Notes: generated by a model from the sequence alone, not told the origin. DNA of 64,000 bases from Pseudomonadales bacterium (GCA_022825945.1 JAJDVS010000068.1:1-64000), one strand, 5' to 3'; shown: positions 25,383-35,684, counted from the first letter of the stretch. Numbers and translations are program-made.

Positions 25383-25586
25383 CCTGCGGCGCATGGAAGT
25401 GCCGTCGAATTCGATGGGTGGAGGCGAGCGTTTTCGAAGCGCAGCTTCGAGCGCGGCCGGAACGGCGCGGAGCTCTGCTCCGTGACTGGAGTAACCCACT
25501 GAATTCGTGAGCAAAACGAAACCACGCTTTTGTTTTTGCGATAAGGAAAAACTCCGCGGATGGTGTTTTTCAGAAAATACTTGGCT
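25383..25586 (+). repeat. Multi-hairpin repeat element, copy B (expanded)
   Basis: It corresponds to copy A at 13-136. H1 GCGGCGC/GTGCCGT (25386-25405) keeps pairing through two G-U pairs. H2 keeps GAATTC ends but with TGGGT/ACCCA instead of ATGGC/GCCAT. Its loop is expanded by about 75 nt that holds two more hairpins (CGAAGC/GCTTCG and CGGAGC/GCTCCG). H3 (25511-25539) has one G-U pair and one bulge. H4 is 25546-25571 with a single mismatch. It lies about 220 bp upstream of the HPF gene, in the same relative orientation as copy A upstream of its gene. From 25587 to 25804 I see no supported gene. Confidence 0.78.
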
Positions 25587-25804
25587 AGCAAGGAACCGGG
25601 ATGCGCTGGATTTTTTTCCCTCCGCAATATCTGATCAGGCCGCTGCGAGATCAGGCACCAGATCAGACAAGAGCCCCGCTGATTCAGCCGGGTCTTCCCG
25701 CCGAAAACAGCTATCCCGCAACCTCCATTTTCCAACCCGTAACGGCAGCCAATCCGGCCTCGGCCGGCGGTCGCCATTACTCAGGCAACCAGGGAGTGTA
25801 ATTC

Positions 25805-26146
25805 ATGAATAATGAATTCCAGATCTTTTTCCACAACATTGATCAGACCGAAGCATTGCGGGAGGCCGTGCGCAAGCGTATCGCCAAGCTTGAACGCTAC
25901 TGCGAGCGGATTATCCGGGGCCGGGTGGTGCTCGATTCGCCGCATAATCATCACCACAAGGGCAGGGTTTATTCTGTGGGTCTGGAAATTCATACGCCCC
26001 AGCGGGAAGTGCGGGTCAACCAGGAGCAGCATGACAATCATGCCCACGAGGACTTGTATGTGGCAATCCGGGACGCCTTCAACGCCGCCGAAAGGCAACT
26101 CAAGTCAGTGGACAAGAACCATCGCAGCAAGAGCGTGCAGTACTGA
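25805..26146 (+). CDS. hpf: Ribosome hibernation-promoting factor, short HPF/RaiA type
   Basis: A 113-residue protein of the HPF/YfiA family, which binds the 30S subunit near the decoding centre and promotes inactive ribosomes in stationary phase. Beta-alpha-beta-beta-beta-alpha pattern: FQIFFHNIDQTEALREAVRKRIAKLE, then LDSPHNHHHKGRVYSVGLEI, and DLYVAIRDAFNAAERQLK. Only the N-terminal domain is present (no long C-terminal dimerisation domain). It is the first of a run with DUF1244 and an acyl-CoA ligase. A His-rich segment (HNHHHK) is more pronounced than I expect. Confidence 0.9.
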   Translation: MNNEFQIFFHNIDQTEALREAVRKRIAKLERYCERIIRGRVVLDSPHNHHHKGRVYSVGLEIHTPQREVRVNQEQHDNHAHEDLYVAIRDAFNAAERQLKSVDKNHRSKSVQY

Positions 26147-26164
26147 ACCTCAGGACCGGGCCCC

Positions 26165-26464
26165 ATGAACCAGCAGCAGCAACTTGAAATCGAAGCCGCC
26201 ACTTTCCGCCGCCTCGTGCGGCATCTGCGGGGGCGGCGGGACTTGCAGAATATCGAACTCATGAGCCTTGCCGGATTTTGCCGCAACTGCCTTTCCAAAT
26301 GGTACAAGGCCGAGGCGCAAGCCCGCGGCCATGAAGTCGAATATGAAAAAGCAAGGGAAATGGTCTACGGCATGCCCTATGCCGACTGGAAAGCGCAGCA
26401 CCAGACCGAAGCCACCCCCGAGCAGATGAGGGCCTTCGAACGGCACCAGCAGGAGAAGAACTAG
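26165..26464 (+). CDS. DUF1244 family protein
   Basis: A 99-residue cytoplasmic protein of unknown function. The signature core LVRHLRGRRDLQNIELMSLAGFCRNCLSKWYKAEA (about residues 17-51) and YGMPYADWKAQHQTEATPEQM match the DUF1244 family, common in alpha- and gammaproteobacteria. Two Cys residues in CRNC could bind metal, but that is inference. It lies 18 bp after hpf. The name is a family match by eye; no role is known to me. Confidence 0.85.
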   Translation: MNQQQQLEIEAATFRRLVRHLRGRRDLQNIELMSLAGFCRNCLSKWYKAEAQARGHEVEYEKAREMVYGMPYADWKAQHQTEATPEQMRAFERHQQEKN

Positions 26465-26523
26465 CGAGGTAGCGCGGTGGCGGCGCCTGACCAGGCTCAA
26501 GCATAACGAGAATTGCCATAACA

Positions 26524-28146
26524 ATGGAAAAACTCCCCGCAGAACTGCGCCCCGAGCAATACACCTCCCTTGGCGAAGTGCTTGGGCATATCGCCGCCGC
26601 CCATGGCGAACTGCCGGCCTTCACCGGTTTTGGCCACAGCCTGAGCTACCGCAGGCTCGACGAACTGAGCAGCCGTCTCGCCGGATTCTTCCGCGGCCAG
26701 CTGCGATTACGATCCGGCGACAGAATCGCCCTGCAACTGCCCAATGTGCCGCAGTTTCCCGTTGCCGCCTACGCCGCCATCAAAGCCGATCTGGTCATCG
26801 TCACCACCAATCCCCTGTACACAGCGCCGGAAATGCTGCACCAGTTTCAGGATTCCGGCGCCAGGGCGCTGATTATTCTGGAAACTTTTTGCGACAAGCT
26901 CGAAGGCATCATCGGCGAGAGCGAAATCGAACATGTCGTTATCGCCCGCCCGGGCGATCTGCTGCCCGCGCCCCGGGGCCCGCTGCTGAACTTCGCCGCC
27001 AAACGCCTGCGCAAGATGGTTCCCGAATATGAACTGCCATGCGCCCATGACTTCCGGAATGCGAGCCGGGCGGAACCCTTTGCCGGGGAGACCGATCGGG
27101 GAGGAGAGGACAGCGCGCTGATCCTCTACACCGGCGGCACCACCGGCGTTGCCAAGGGAGCCATGCTCAGCCATCGCAACCTCATCGCCAACATGATGCA
27201 ACTACGCTCACGCACTTCGCTGGTCATGGAGGATCAGTCGGCAACCGTGGTGGCGCCGCTGCCGCTTTACCATACCTATGCCTTCCAGTTGCACCTGCTG
27301 GTAATACCCTATGCGGGAAGCCACAGCATTCTTGTGCCCAATCCCCGGGATATCGGCGCCTTGGTCAAGCTGCTCAGGCGCCACCGGATCCATGGCTTCA
27401 CTGGCATCAATACCCTCTACCTCGCCCTGCTCAGGCATCCGGGTTTTGGCCGGGTGAATTTCAAAAGCTGGAAGTTCTGCGGCGCCGGCGGCATGGCCAT
27501 GTCAAGCTCGGTTGCCGAGGAATGGCTCGATCGCACTGGCTGCGAGATTCTGGAAGGTTACGGCCTGACCGAATGTTCACCCACGGTAACCGTCAATCTG
27601 CCAGGCAAGGTGAGGCGGGGCACCGTGGGTCAGGCGGTTCCCGAGACCGAATTGCGCGTTATAGACGATCTCGGCAACGCCCTGCCGGCCGGGGCGGTGG
27701 GCGAACTTCAGGTGCGCGGCCCGCAAGTCATGACAGGCTACTACGGGCGCAAAGAAGCCACCGCGGAGAGCATCAATGGCGAGGGCTGGTTCAGCACCGG
27801 TGATTTCGCCACCATCAGCGAAGACGGCTATGTCAGTATTGTCGACCGCAAGAAGGATATGATTCTGGTTTCGGGATTCAATGTGTTTCCCAATGAAATC
27901 GAGGATTGGGTCAACCGTCACCCGCAAGTGGCGGAAAGCGCCGCCATCGGCATTGCCGATGAGCGCTCCGGCGAGGTGGTGAAGCTGTTCATCGTGGCCA
28001 GGGGCGAAGCGCCGGACCCGACCGTGATCCGGGACTGGTGCCGCCAGGGACTCGCCGCCTACAAGAGGCCCCGCCACATCGAATGCGTGGAAGACCTGCC
28101 CAAATCCCACATAGGCAAGGTCCTGCGGCGAGAACTGCGCAAGTAA
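26524..28146 (+). CDS. AMP-dependent acyl-CoA synthetase/ligase
   Basis: A 540-residue adenylate-forming enzyme of the FadD-like long-chain fatty-acid type, activating carboxylates to CoA esters. The P-loop-like motif ILYTGGTTGVAKGAM is at about residues 201-215, GYGLTECSPTV at about 345-355, YGRKEAT, and the A8-type hinge SIVDRKKDMILVSGFNVFP near 434-452. The C-terminal catalytic Lys is in SHIGKVLRRELRK. N-terminal ELPAFTGFGHSLSYRRLDELS is typical. Substrate chain length is unknown. It is followed 33 bp later by hrpA in the same direction. Confidence 0.93.
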   Translation: MEKLPAELRPEQYTSLGEVLGHIAAAHGELPAFTGFGHSLSYRRLDELSSRLAGFFRGQLRLRSGDRIALQLPNVPQFPVAAYAAIKADLVIVTTNPLYTAPEMLHQFQDSGARALIILETFCDKLEGIIGESEIEHVVIARPGDLLPAPRGPLLNFAAKRLRKMVPEYELPCAHDFRNASRAEPFAGETDRGGEDSALILYTGGTTGVAKGAMLSHRNLIANMMQLRSRTSLVMEDQSATVVAPLPLYHTYAFQLHLLVIPYAGSHSILVPNPRDIGALVKLLRRHRIHGFTGINTLYLALLRHPGFGRVNFKSWKFCGAGGMAMSSSVAEEWLDRTGCEILEGYGLTECSPTVTVNLPGKVRRGTVGQAVPETELRVIDDLGNALPAGAVGELQVRGPQVMTGYYGRKEATAESINGEGWFSTGDFATISEDGYVSIVDRKKDMILVSGFNVFPNEIEDWVNRHPQVAESAAIGIADERSGEVVKLFIVARGEAPDPTVIRDWCRQGLAAYKRPRHIECVEDLPKSHIGKVLRRELRK

Positions 28147-28179
28147 GTCCGTCCCGCACCACCGATCAACAGGCATGCA

Positions 28180-31100
28180 ATGGATACTGAAGATCTGAAG
28201 TTGCCGCCTGAACTTCCGGTCAGCAAGTACGCAAGGGAAATCGAGGGCCTGCTTGCCAGCAATCAGGTAATTATCGTTGCCGGCGACACCGGTTCCGGCA
28301 AGACCACCCAACTGCCCAAAATCCTGCTGCGGGCCGGTTTTGGCCGCAAGGGCATGATTGGCCATACCCAGCCGCGCCGCCTTGCCGCCATGTCGGTGGC
28401 CACCCGTATCAGCGAGGAACTCGGCGTCGCTCCGGGAACCGGGGTGGGTGTCCAGGTGCGCTTTGACCAGCGGGTTTCCGGGAATACCTGCCTGAAGCTG
28501 ATGACAGACGGCATCCTGCTTGCGGAAATCCAGCATGATCGCCTGCTGCGCCGCTATCAGGCGATCATCCTCGACGAAGCCCACGAGCGCTCGCTCAATA
28601 TCGATTTCCTGCTCGGCTATCTCAAGCTGATCCTGCCCCGGCGCAAGGATCTGAAACTGATTGTCACCTCGGCCACCCTGGCTGTGGAGCGCATTGCGGC
28701 CTTCTTTGGCGGGACACCCATCGTTCGCGTGGAAGGCCATAGCCATCCGGTAAGCATCCATTACCATCCCGCCGCACAACTCGCCGCCGAAGCGCCCGAG
28801 GAAGAGCGGCAAATGGCGGCCATCGGCAAAGCCATTGCGAAACTGAGCGGCCAGGGCAGGGGGGATATTCTGGTTTTCCTCAGCAGCGAAAAGGAAATCC
28901 GTGAAACCGCCGCATGGCTGCGCAAGCGCCGCATTCCGCAGACCGAGATTCTGCCGTTGTATTCGCGGCTGAGGGCTACGGAGCAGCAGCGTATTTTTTC
29001 GCCCCATAAAGGCCGCCGCATAGTACTGTCCACGAATGTGGCGGAAACTTCCCTGACGGTGCCGGGAATCCATTTCGTCATCGATACCGGCCAGGCCCGC
29101 ATCAGCCGCTACAGCCTTCAGCGCAAACTGCTGCGGCTGCCCATTGAAGCCATCTCCCGGGCCAGCGCCGACCAGCGCAAGGGCCGCTGCGGACGGCTCG
29201 CGCCGGGCGTCTGCATTCGCCTGTACAGCGAGAAGGATTTCCTGGCAAGGCCGGAATTCACCGACCCGGAAATCCGCCGCTCCAATCTTGCCCAGGTCAT
29301 TTTGCGCATGAGTTCCCTGGGGCTCGGCCAGCCCGAAGACTTTCCCTTTCTCGATGCGCCGCAGCAAAAATCCATCAATTATGGCCGCCGGTTATTGCAG
29401 GAACTGGGCGCCCTGAGCGAAGCCGGCAAGCTCACCGGCGTCGGCCGCATGCTTGCCCAGTTGCCACTTGAACCGGGGCTCGGACGCATGCTGGTAACGG
29501 CGGCAAGGCTCGGCAGTTTGCGGGAAGCGCTGATTATCGTTTCCGCCCTGAGCCTCGGCGATCTCTGGGAATCAGCCCCCGGCGGCAAAACCGACGAAAA
29601 GCGGACGGAACTCTCCCACCCCGAGTCAGACTTTCTCGGCCTGATCAAGCTTTGGCAAAGATGCGAGACGGAACGCGCATCCCAATCCCGGCTGCGCAAG
29701 TTTTGCGCAAAACGCGGGCTGTCTTTTCAGCGGGTGCGGGAATGGCGGGAAATTCACCGTCAGCTGTTGAACGCCTGCCGCCGGATGGACTGCAAGCTGA
29801 ACCGGAGTGACGCCGGCTATGCCGAAATCCATCGGGCGTTGATCAGTGGTTCGCTCAACCATATCGCGCGGCATCACGAAGGCCGGGTCTACCTGGGCAG
29901 CCGCAACCGCAAGTTCAGTCTCGCGCCGGTTTCCGCCCTGGCACGGAAAAACATTCCCTGGATCGTCACCAGCGAGTGGATCGACACCGACCGGACTTTC
30001 GCCGCCATGGCGGCAAGAATCAAGCCGGAATGGGCCATGGAATTCGCCGGCGGCCTGCTGCGCAAGGAATATGGCGAGCCTTTCTGGAGCCGCGACCGGC
30101 AACAGGCGATGACCCATGAGAAGACGATGCTCTATGGTCTTGCCCTGAAAGAGAATCATCCGCTGGACTACGCCAGGCTCGACGCCCCCGGCGCCCGGGA
30201 CATCTTTCTCAATGAAGCCCTGGTGGCCGACCAGATCCGCAGCAAGGCGCCTTTTCTCACAGAGAACCGGAAGTTTCTCGGGGAATTGCGCAAACAGGAA
30301 GAGAAATTCCGCCGCCCGGAACTGATCGTCAATGAGCGCGAAATTCATGGTTTTTTCGAGAGGCGGATTCCGGAGTCGGTGGTTTCCACCCGCAGCCTGG
30401 AAAGCTGGCTGGCCGAGGACCCCAAAGCGCGCAATCAATCCCTGGAAATGCGCCGGGCCGGGTTGTTCCGCGGTGACGCCCTCGGGGAACTGCGGCGCCA
30501 GTACCCGGATCGGGTAAAGCTGCAGAACAATGTGCTGCCGGTGGATTACGTCTTTGCGCCCGGCAGCGCCCGGGACGGCGTCAGCCTCGGAACGCCGGTG
30601 GAACTGCTCGCCCAACTCAGCCGCGCAGACCTGGACTGGGCGGTTCCCGGACTGCTGCGGGACAAGTGCATCGCCCTGATCAAGGGCCTGCCCAAGCGCC
30701 AACGCCGCAAATTCATTCCAGTTCCCGATTTTGTCGATCATGTATTACCGCAAATGCAGCGGGACGATGGCGAGCTGATCGATTCCCTGCTCAGGCAAAT
30801 GCAAGCTGTGGATAGCACAATTGCGCGCTGGCAATTGCGGCAGGTGGAGATTCCAGCGCATCTGCAAACCCGCCTGCAAGTTCTTGACCGGGCTGGCCGC
30901 ATCCTCGCCGAAAGTGCTGATCTGACGGCTCTGCGCCAGCGTTTCGCCGACCGCGCCCCGCGCCGCAGCCGTCATTCGCTGGAGCGCAGCGGCATGACCG
31001 GCTGGGAACTCGGGGACCTGCCCGAAAGCGTCTTCATCGGCGAAGGCGTCAAGCTGCTGCGCTTTCCGGCGCTGGTGGACGAAATCGATTCGGTGGCGGT

Positions 31101-31830
31101 AGCGCTGATGGAAAACCGGCAACAGGCGGCAAAAGCCAGCCGGCAGGGCGCCATGCGCCTGTTCATGCTGCGCAGTGTGGCCCGGCGCAATGCCCTGAAC
31201 AAACAGTTCCTGCGCTTCCGCAACGCCAATGCCGCCCGCATCGTGCTTGTGCCGGGTTTTGCCGGCATTGAGCAGGACGCTGCGCCCGCCTGCTATCTGG
31301 AAGCATTCGGCCTCGAAGGCGCCATTCCCCGCAGCGGGCGGAATTTCACGGAATTGCTGGAGGCGGGAGTGCCCATGCTGGCCAGATTCGCCATGGAACT
31401 CGAAAAATTGCTGGAGGAAATACTGGACAGGTTCCACCGGATCCGACCGGTACTCGCTGCGCTTCCCGCCGCAAATCCGGCGCGCAAGGACATGGAATCC
31501 CAGCTTGCCGACTTGTTGCCCAAAGGCTTTCTCGCCGGGGCCGGTTTTTCCTGGCTGCGGCAGTACCCGCGTTACCTTGACGGCATCCTGCTGCGGCTTG
31601 AAAAATCGCCGTATTTCGGTTCTGCGGATGAAAAGAATGCCCGGATAGTGGCATACTATCGGGACAGGCTTGAACAGCTACGTTCAGTCAGGGGGGATTC
31701 CAGTGCGTTGCGGACTTTTCGCTGGTCTGTAGAAGAGTTGCGAGTCTCCCTTTTTGCCCAGCGATTGGGAACCGCGTTCCCGGTTTCTCCAAAGCGGCTG
31801 GATGAACAGATGGCAAAGCTGATGGAGTAA
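28180..31830 (+). CDS. hrpA: ATP-dependent RNA helicase HrpA
   Basis: A 1216-residue DEAH-box helicase (E. coli HrpA is about 1300). Walker [14 protein letters not shown] is at about residues 35-47, [20 protein letters not shown] (DEAH box), [20 protein letters not shown], and [12 protein letters not shown]. The helicase-associated and OB-fold regions follow, then the DUF3418-type C-terminus specific to HrpA. It acts on mRNA and, in E. coli, resolves stalled ribosomes. It continues directly into mlaA after 6 bp. Confidence 0.95.
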   Translation: MDTEDLKLPPELPVSKYAREIEGLLASNQVIIVAGDTGSGKTTQLPKILLRAGFGRKGMIGHTQPRRLAAMSVATRISEELGVAPGTGVGVQVRFDQRVSGNTCLKLMTDGILLAEIQHDRLLRRYQAIILDEAHERSLNIDFLLGYLKLILPRRKDLKLIVTSATLAVERIAAFFGGTPIVRVEGHSHPVSIHYHPAAQLAAEAPEEERQMAAIGKAIAKLSGQGRGDILVFLSSEKEIRETAAWLRKRRIPQTEILPLYSRLRATEQQRIFSPHKGRRIVLSTNVAETSLTVPGIHFVIDTGQARISRYSLQRKLLRLPIEAISRASADQRKGRCGRLAPGVCIRLYSEKDFLARPEFTDPEIRRSNLAQVILRMSSLGLGQPEDFPFLDAPQQKSINYGRRLLQELGALSEAGKLTGVGRMLAQLPLEPGLGRMLVTAARLGSLREALIIVSALSLGDLWESAPGGKTDEKRTELSHPESDFLGLIKLWQRCETERASQSRLRKFCAKRGLSFQRVREWREIHRQLLNACRRMDCKLNRSDAGYAEIHRALISGSLNHIARHHEGRVYLGSRNRKFSLAPVSALARKNIPWIVTSEWIDTDRTFAAMAARIKPEWAMEFAGGLLRKEYGEPFWSRDRQQAMTHEKTMLYGLALKENHPLDYARLDAPGARDIFLNEALVADQIRSKAPFLTENRKFLGELRKQEEKFRRPELIVNEREIHGFFERRIPESVVSTRSLESWLAEDPKARNQSLEMRRAGLFRGDALGELRRQYPDRVKLQNNVLPVDYVFAPGSARDGVSLGTPVELLAQLSRADLDWAVPGLLRDKCIALIKGLPKRQRRKFIPVPDFVDHVLPQMQRDDGELIDSLLRQMQAVDSTIARWQLRQVEIPAHLQTRLQVLDRAGRILAESADLTALRQRFADRAPRRSRHSLERSGMTGWELGDLPESVFIGEGVKLLRFPALVDEIDSVAVALMENRQQAAKASRQGAMRLFMLRSVARRNALNKQFLRFRNANAARIVLVPGFAGIEQDAAPACYLEAFGLEGAIPRSGRNFTELLEAGVPMLARFAMELEKLLEEILDRFHRIRPVLAALPAANPARKDMESQLADLLPKGFLAGAGFSWLRQYPRYLDGILLRLEKSPYFGSADEKNARIVAYYRDRLEQLRSVRGDSSALRTFRWSVEELRVSLFAQRLGTAFPVSPKRLDEQMAKLME

Positions 31831-31836
31831 ATCGGC

Positions 31837-32571
31837 ATGAAGTCGCTGCATTTGACTCGATTGCCTGACCGTTTTCCGCTCAGCGGGGCGCTGCTGATCT
31901 GTCTGCTTGCCCCCACCGCGCCGCTATACGGGCAGGCTCCGGAAACCGTCGGCGACCGCGACCCGTTTGTCGACATCAACCGCCTGATCTTCGGATTCAA
32001 TGAGTATTTCGACAATCTCCTGCTGCGGCCCGCGGCGATTGCCTATGTGAATCTTGTGCCGCCACCCATGCGCACCGGCGTGAACAACTTCTTCGGCAAT
32101 GTCGACGACCTCAACACCATGGCAAACAATTTGCTGCAGGGGAAAATCGGCGATGCGGTTTCGGATTGCGGACGGATCCTGATCAATTCCACGGTGGGAA
32201 TCGGCGGCCTGATCGACGTGGCCAGCGAACTCGGGCTCGAAAAGCACCAGGAGGACTTTGGCCAGACCCTCGGCGTATGGGGAGTCGAACCCGGCCCCTA
32301 TGTGGTTTTGCCCATTTTCGGCGCAAGCTCGGTGCGGGATACGTTCGGCTTTGTCATCGATTCCTTTGCCAATCCGGTGTATTACCTCGAAGACGACAAG
32401 GTTCGCATTTCGACCTATGGCGTGGAAAGGGTGGACTGGCGAACGGGTCTGATGCAGGCGGAATCCCTGGTTACCGGCGACAGCTACCTGTTTGTGCGCG
32501 AGGCCCAGTTCCAGAGCCGGGAGTATCAGGTGCGGGACGGTGAAATCGACGACCCGTTTGGCGATTTCTGA
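31837..32571 (+). CDS. mlaA: MlaA (VacJ) family outer-membrane lipid asymmetry protein
   Basis: 244 aa. The body is clearly MlaA: DPFVDINRLIFGFNEYFDNLLLRPAAIAYVNLVPPPMRTGVNNFF (about residues 45-90), GRILINSTVGIGGLIDVASELGL, DFGQTLGVWGVEPGPYVVLPIFG, SSVRDTFG. MlaA removes misplaced phospholipids from the outer leaflet via OmpC/F and MlaBCDEF. Oddity: the signal region GALLICLLAPTAPLYGQA has a Cys but no good lipobox (Ile at -1), and a normal signal-peptidase site is more likely, so it may be a soluble form. The other mla genes are not in the window. Converges with terB four bases later. Confidence 0.92.
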   Translation: MKSLHLTRLPDRFPLSGALLICLLAPTAPLYGQAPETVGDRDPFVDINRLIFGFNEYFDNLLLRPAAIAYVNLVPPPMRTGVNNFFGNVDDLNTMANNLLQGKIGDAVSDCGRILINSTVGIGGLIDVASELGLEKHQEDFGQTLGVWGVEPGPYVVLPIFGASSVRDTFGFVIDSFANPVYYLEDDKVRISTYGVERVDWRTGLMQAESLVTGDSYLFVREAQFQSREYQVRDGEIDDPFGDF

Positions 32572-32575
32572 ACCC

Positions 32576-33043
32576 TCAAGCGGATTCATCCAGGCGGGTT
32601 TTCTCCGCCAGCTTGGCGCGAATGAATTCACTGTGTGGCACATGAATCAGATCGCAAACCTTGCGGATCACATAATCCTCGTACTTGCTGAGTTCGGCGT
32701 CGGCGTAGGCGATGCGCCACATGTTGCGGATCAATGCGCATTTTTCCCGAAAAGTGCTGTGCTCGTTGACCAGGCTGGTGAACTCATAGAGCGAAGTCGA
32801 TTCAGCCGATTGTCCGCGCGCAAGAGCGATGACTTCATCGACTTCCCTTGCTGTGTTATTGCCGCTGGCACGCAATACCTCGGCTATCGAATCGACTTCC
32901 CGGGGGTCAAGCTCGTGATCTGCCTTGAGCACTTCAAACAGCAGGGCGGCGCTGGCGAGTTCGAGCCGCCGCGCCGCCCCGGCGGGGTCCGCTTCCTCCG
33001 GCGCGGTTGCGCCGCCGAACAGGTTTTTCAGGGAATCAAGCAT
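32576..33043 (-). CDS. TerB-like (TerB family) protein
   Basis: A 155-residue cytoplasmic helical protein. LELASAALLFEVLKADHELDPREVD, STFREKCALIRNMWRIAYADAELSKYEDYVIRKVCDLIHVPHSEFIRAK is the TerB pattern with acidic metal-binding residues. TerB-family members were named for tellurite resistance, but this stand-alone type is widespread and of unknown role. It ends 4 bp from the mlaA stop (convergent). Downstream neighbour on the same strand is not a ter operon. Confidence 0.88.
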   Translation of the reverse strand: MLDSLKNLFGGATAPEEADPAGAARRLELASAALLFEVLKADHELDPREVDSIAEVLRASGNNTAREVDEVIALARGQSAESTSLYEFTSLVNEHSTFREKCALIRNMWRIAYADAELSKYEDYVIRKVCDLIHVPHSEFIRAKLAEKTRLDESA

Positions 33044-33066
33044 GGGCGCGCTTTCCGGATTTGTTT

Positions 33067-34053
33067 TCAGGCCACCAGGGCCATGGCGTCGAGCAACACG
33101 TCGATGGAAGCTTCCCGCCGGTTGCCGTGGGTGCTCAGATGGCGGCGGAAATGCCGCCCGCCGCGCTGCCCCTTGAACAGCCCGAGCATATGGCGGGTAA
33201 TATGGCCCAGGGGAGTGCCATTGCGCAATTCCCGCTCCACATAAGGCAGAAATTCCCGCAGGGAATCCAGCCGGCTCCGTTCATTGGCCGGGGCGCCGAA
33301 GAATCTTTGGTCCACCTCATGCAGCAGCCAGGGATTGCCGTAAGCCTCCCGGCCAAGCATGACGCCGTCGACTTCCCGCAGCAGTTTTTCCGCGAAATCA
33401 AGCGTTTCAATGCCGCCATTGACGACGATTTCCAATTCGGGAAACGCCTTTTTGACCCGGACCACCCGATCATGATGCAAGGGCGGAATCTCCCGGTTCT
33501 GTTTTGGCGTCAGACCCTTGAGAATGGCGATGCGGGCGTGAACGATGAAAGTGGCGCAGCCCGCGCGAGCCGCCTGATCGACAAAATCGCGCAGTTCGCC
33601 TTCACTGTCCCGGCCGTCCACGCCAATGCGGCATTTCACTGTCACGGGAATGTCCACCGCAGCCGACATCGCCGCGACGCACTGCGCCACGAGCGCCGGC
33701 TCCTTCATCAGGCAGGCGCCGAAGTTGCCGCCCTGGACCCGGTCGCTGGGGCAGCCCACATTGAGATTGACTTCCCGGTAACCCACCTGTTGCGCCAGTT
33801 CCGCCGCTGCCGCAAGCTCTCCCGGCACGCTGCCGCCAAGCTGAATGGCCAGCGGCTGCTCGCGAGCCGAATAGCGCAGCAGACCCGCCGCATCGCCATG
33901 GAGCAGGGCGCCAGTGCTCAGCATCTCGCTATACAGCAGCGCATGCCGGGTAAACTGCCGCAAGAACGCCCGATCATGCCGGTCGGTCCAGTCCATCATC
34001 GGCGCCACGCAAAACCGATGGTTTTGCCTGTGGTTGTCACTGGAGGTGGTCAT
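33067..34053 (-). CDS. dusA: tRNA-dihydrouridine(20/20a) synthase DusA
   Basis: FMN enzyme reducing uridine in the tRNA D-loop, about 328 aa. FCVAPMMDWTDRHDRAFLRQ is the DusA-type N-terminus (APMMDWTDRH), NLNVGCPSDRVQGGNFGACLM has the catalytic Cys, TVKCRIGVDGRD, FIVHARIAILKGLTPKQNREIPPL (DusA signature), NGGI and DGVMLGREAYGNPWLL. The start at 34053 (MTTSSDNH) is chosen because the alternative ATG at 34083 abuts the palindromic repeat. Neither has a strong ribosome binding site. Confidence 0.95.
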   Translation of the reverse strand: MTTSSDNHRQNHRFCVAPMMDWTDRHDRAFLRQFTRHALLYSEMLSTGALLHGDAAGLLRYSAREQPLAIQLGGSVPGELAAAAELAQQVGYREVNLNVGCPSDRVQGGNFGACLMKEPALVAQCVAAMSAAVDIPVTVKCRIGVDGRDSEGELRDFVDQAARAGCATFIVHARIAILKGLTPKQNREIPPLHHDRVVRVKKAFPELEIVVNGGIETLDFAEKLLREVDGVMLGREAYGNPWLLHEVDQRFFGAPANERSRLDSLREFLPYVERELRNGTPLGHITRHMLGLFKGQRGGRHFRRHLSTHGNRREASIDVLLDAMALVA

Positions 34054-34083
34054 AACTTGATTATTGCCGAGGCCGGCATCCAT

Positions 34084-34121
34084 GTCATTCCGCGCGGAGC
34101 GAAGCGCAGCCGCGGAATCTC
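34084..34121. repeat. Short palindromic repeat (REP-like), copy
   Basis: GTCATTCCGCGCGGAGCGAAG followed by CGCAGCCGCGGAATCTC is the same family as at 11908-11945, with substitutions that keep arm complementarity (ATTCCGCG / CGCGGAAT). It lies between gltX and dusA, both on the minus strand. Confidence 0.8.
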
Positions 34122-34143
34122 AGGCAAGTGACATTCTGTCGAG

Positions 34144-35640
34144 TCAAGCCCTCTGCCGCGGCAAGTCACGGTATTCCCTTTCGAGTTTCTTCAGTTGCTT
34201 GTTGGAAATACCGCCAAGCGCCGTTACCGCGTCTCGAAGGCGGGCGCGAGTCAGGTCGAGGCCGAGGGTGGCTATGGATTCGTACACCGAAAGCGAAACG
34301 GGCCTGCCGCTGATGGCGACGAATAGCGGAAACAAAAAATCGCGAATCTTGTGTTCCATGGCCTGGGCGAGTTGTTGCAGGCGGGTTTCGACGGCATCGC
34401 GATTCAACTCGGGAATGCCTTCCAGCGCCCAGAGGCTGAACTGGAGAATGCGGCTACAGGCTTCCGGAGCCAATTTATTGTGGGAGAAATCCTCCACTCC
34501 GAGATCAAGTTCGCCTTGTAGCAGGTACGCCCCCAGGCCTGCAACCTGGCTGAAACGGCTGACTCTCTGACGCAGAAGCGGCGTAATGGTTTCAATCAAT
34601 TCAGGGTGAAACGCCCAGACCGCGAACTGGCGGGCGAATTCGGCATCGTCCAGGTCTTCGCGCAGGTAGCGGCCATTGAGCCAGTCGAGTTTCTCCCGGT
34701 CGAAAATCGGCCCACCCAGGGAAATCCGTTCGAGATCGAAGCTGGCTTCCATCTGTTCCAGACTGAATTTTTCTTCGCCATCGGGCATGCTCCAGCCCAT
34801 GTTGCCGAGGTAATTGACCAGAGCCTCGGGCAGATAGCCCATGGCCTGGTAATAGTCGATGCTGACGGGATTCCTGCGTTTGCTGAGTTTGCTCTTGTCC
34901 GGGTTGCGCAGCAGCGGCAAGTGGCAGAACACCGGCCTTTCCCAGTCTAGGGCGTCATACAGCAACGCGTGTTTGGGAACCGAACTGATCCATTCCTCGC
35001 CGCGAATCACATGGCTGATTTCCATCAGGTGGTCGTCCACCACATTGGCGAAGTGATAGGTAGGCAGGCCATCCGACTTGATCAGTACCGGCATATCCAC
35101 CTGGGACCACTGGATGCGAATCTCGCCCCGCAGCAAATCGGTGAAAACGCATTCCCCCTCCCGGGGCACCCGCAGCCGGATCACATGACTTTCGCCCCGG
35201 GCGAGTCGCTTTGAAACCTCCCCGGCGGGCAAGCCCAGGCAATGCCCGTCATAGCCCGGCTGCAACTTCTGCCGCATCTGCTCCCGGCGCAATGACGCCA
35301 AGCGATTTTCATCGCAAAAACAATGAAATGCATCGCCTTTTTCCAGCAAAACACGAATCTGTTCGGAATAAATTTCCGTCCGTTCGCTCTGCCGGTAGGG
35401 ACCCTGGCCGCCCTCACGACCCGGACCTTCGTCCCAGTCCAGCCCAAGCCAGCGCAAGGCATCCAGTATCTTTCGCTCCGACTGCCCGCTCGACCGCTCC
35501 CGGTCGGTATCCTCAATGCGCAAAATGAAACTGCCGCCCCGGCGACGGGCGAAACAACGATTGAACAGGGCAACATAGGCCGTGCCCAGGTGAGGATCGC
35601 CGGTAGGCGAAGGCGCAATCCGAGTGCGAACCAAAGACAT
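34144..35640 (-). CDS. gltX: Glutamate--tRNA ligase
   Basis: Class I aminoacyl-tRNA synthetase, 498 aa. RTRIAPSPTGDPHLGTAYVALFN carries the HIGH-equivalent HLGT motif, the KMSKS-equivalent is DKSKLSKRRN (about residues 240-249), and GEEWISSVPKHALLYDAL and QMEASFDLERIS are family blocks. Canonical length. A -10 candidate TATAAT lies at 35679-35684 on this strand. Confidence 0.97.
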   Translation of the reverse strand: MSLVRTRIAPSPTGDPHLGTAYVALFNRCFARRRGGSFILRIEDTDRERSSGQSERKILDALRWLGLDWDEGPGREGGQGPYRQSERTEIYSEQIRVLLEKGDAFHCFCDENRLASLRREQMRQKLQPGYDGHCLGLPAGEVSKRLARGESHVIRLRVPREGECVFTDLLRGEIRIQWSQVDMPVLIKSDGLPTYHFANVVDDHLMEISHVIRGEEWISSVPKHALLYDALDWERPVFCHLPLLRNPDKSKLSKRRNPVSIDYYQAMGYLPEALVNYLGNMGWSMPDGEEKFSLEQMEASFDLERISLGGPIFDREKLDWLNGRYLREDLDDAEFARQFAVWAFHPELIETITPLLRQRVSRFSQVAGLGAYLLQGELDLGVEDFSHNKLAPEACSRILQFSLWALEGIPELNRDAVETRLQQLAQAMEHKIRDFLFPLFVAISGRPVSLSVYESIATLGLDLTRARLRDAVTALGGISNKQLKKLEREYRDLPRQRA

Positions 35641-35678
35641 GAGTTTTCCCGAAGCGACGGCAAGCCGGCGAAACCGCC

Positions 35679-35684
35679 ATTATA
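35679..35684 (-). promoter_or_regulatory. Candidate -10 element for gltX
   Basis: TATAAT on the minus strand, 39 bp upstream of the gltX ATG. I find no convincing -35 at the usual spacing. Confidence 0.4.
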
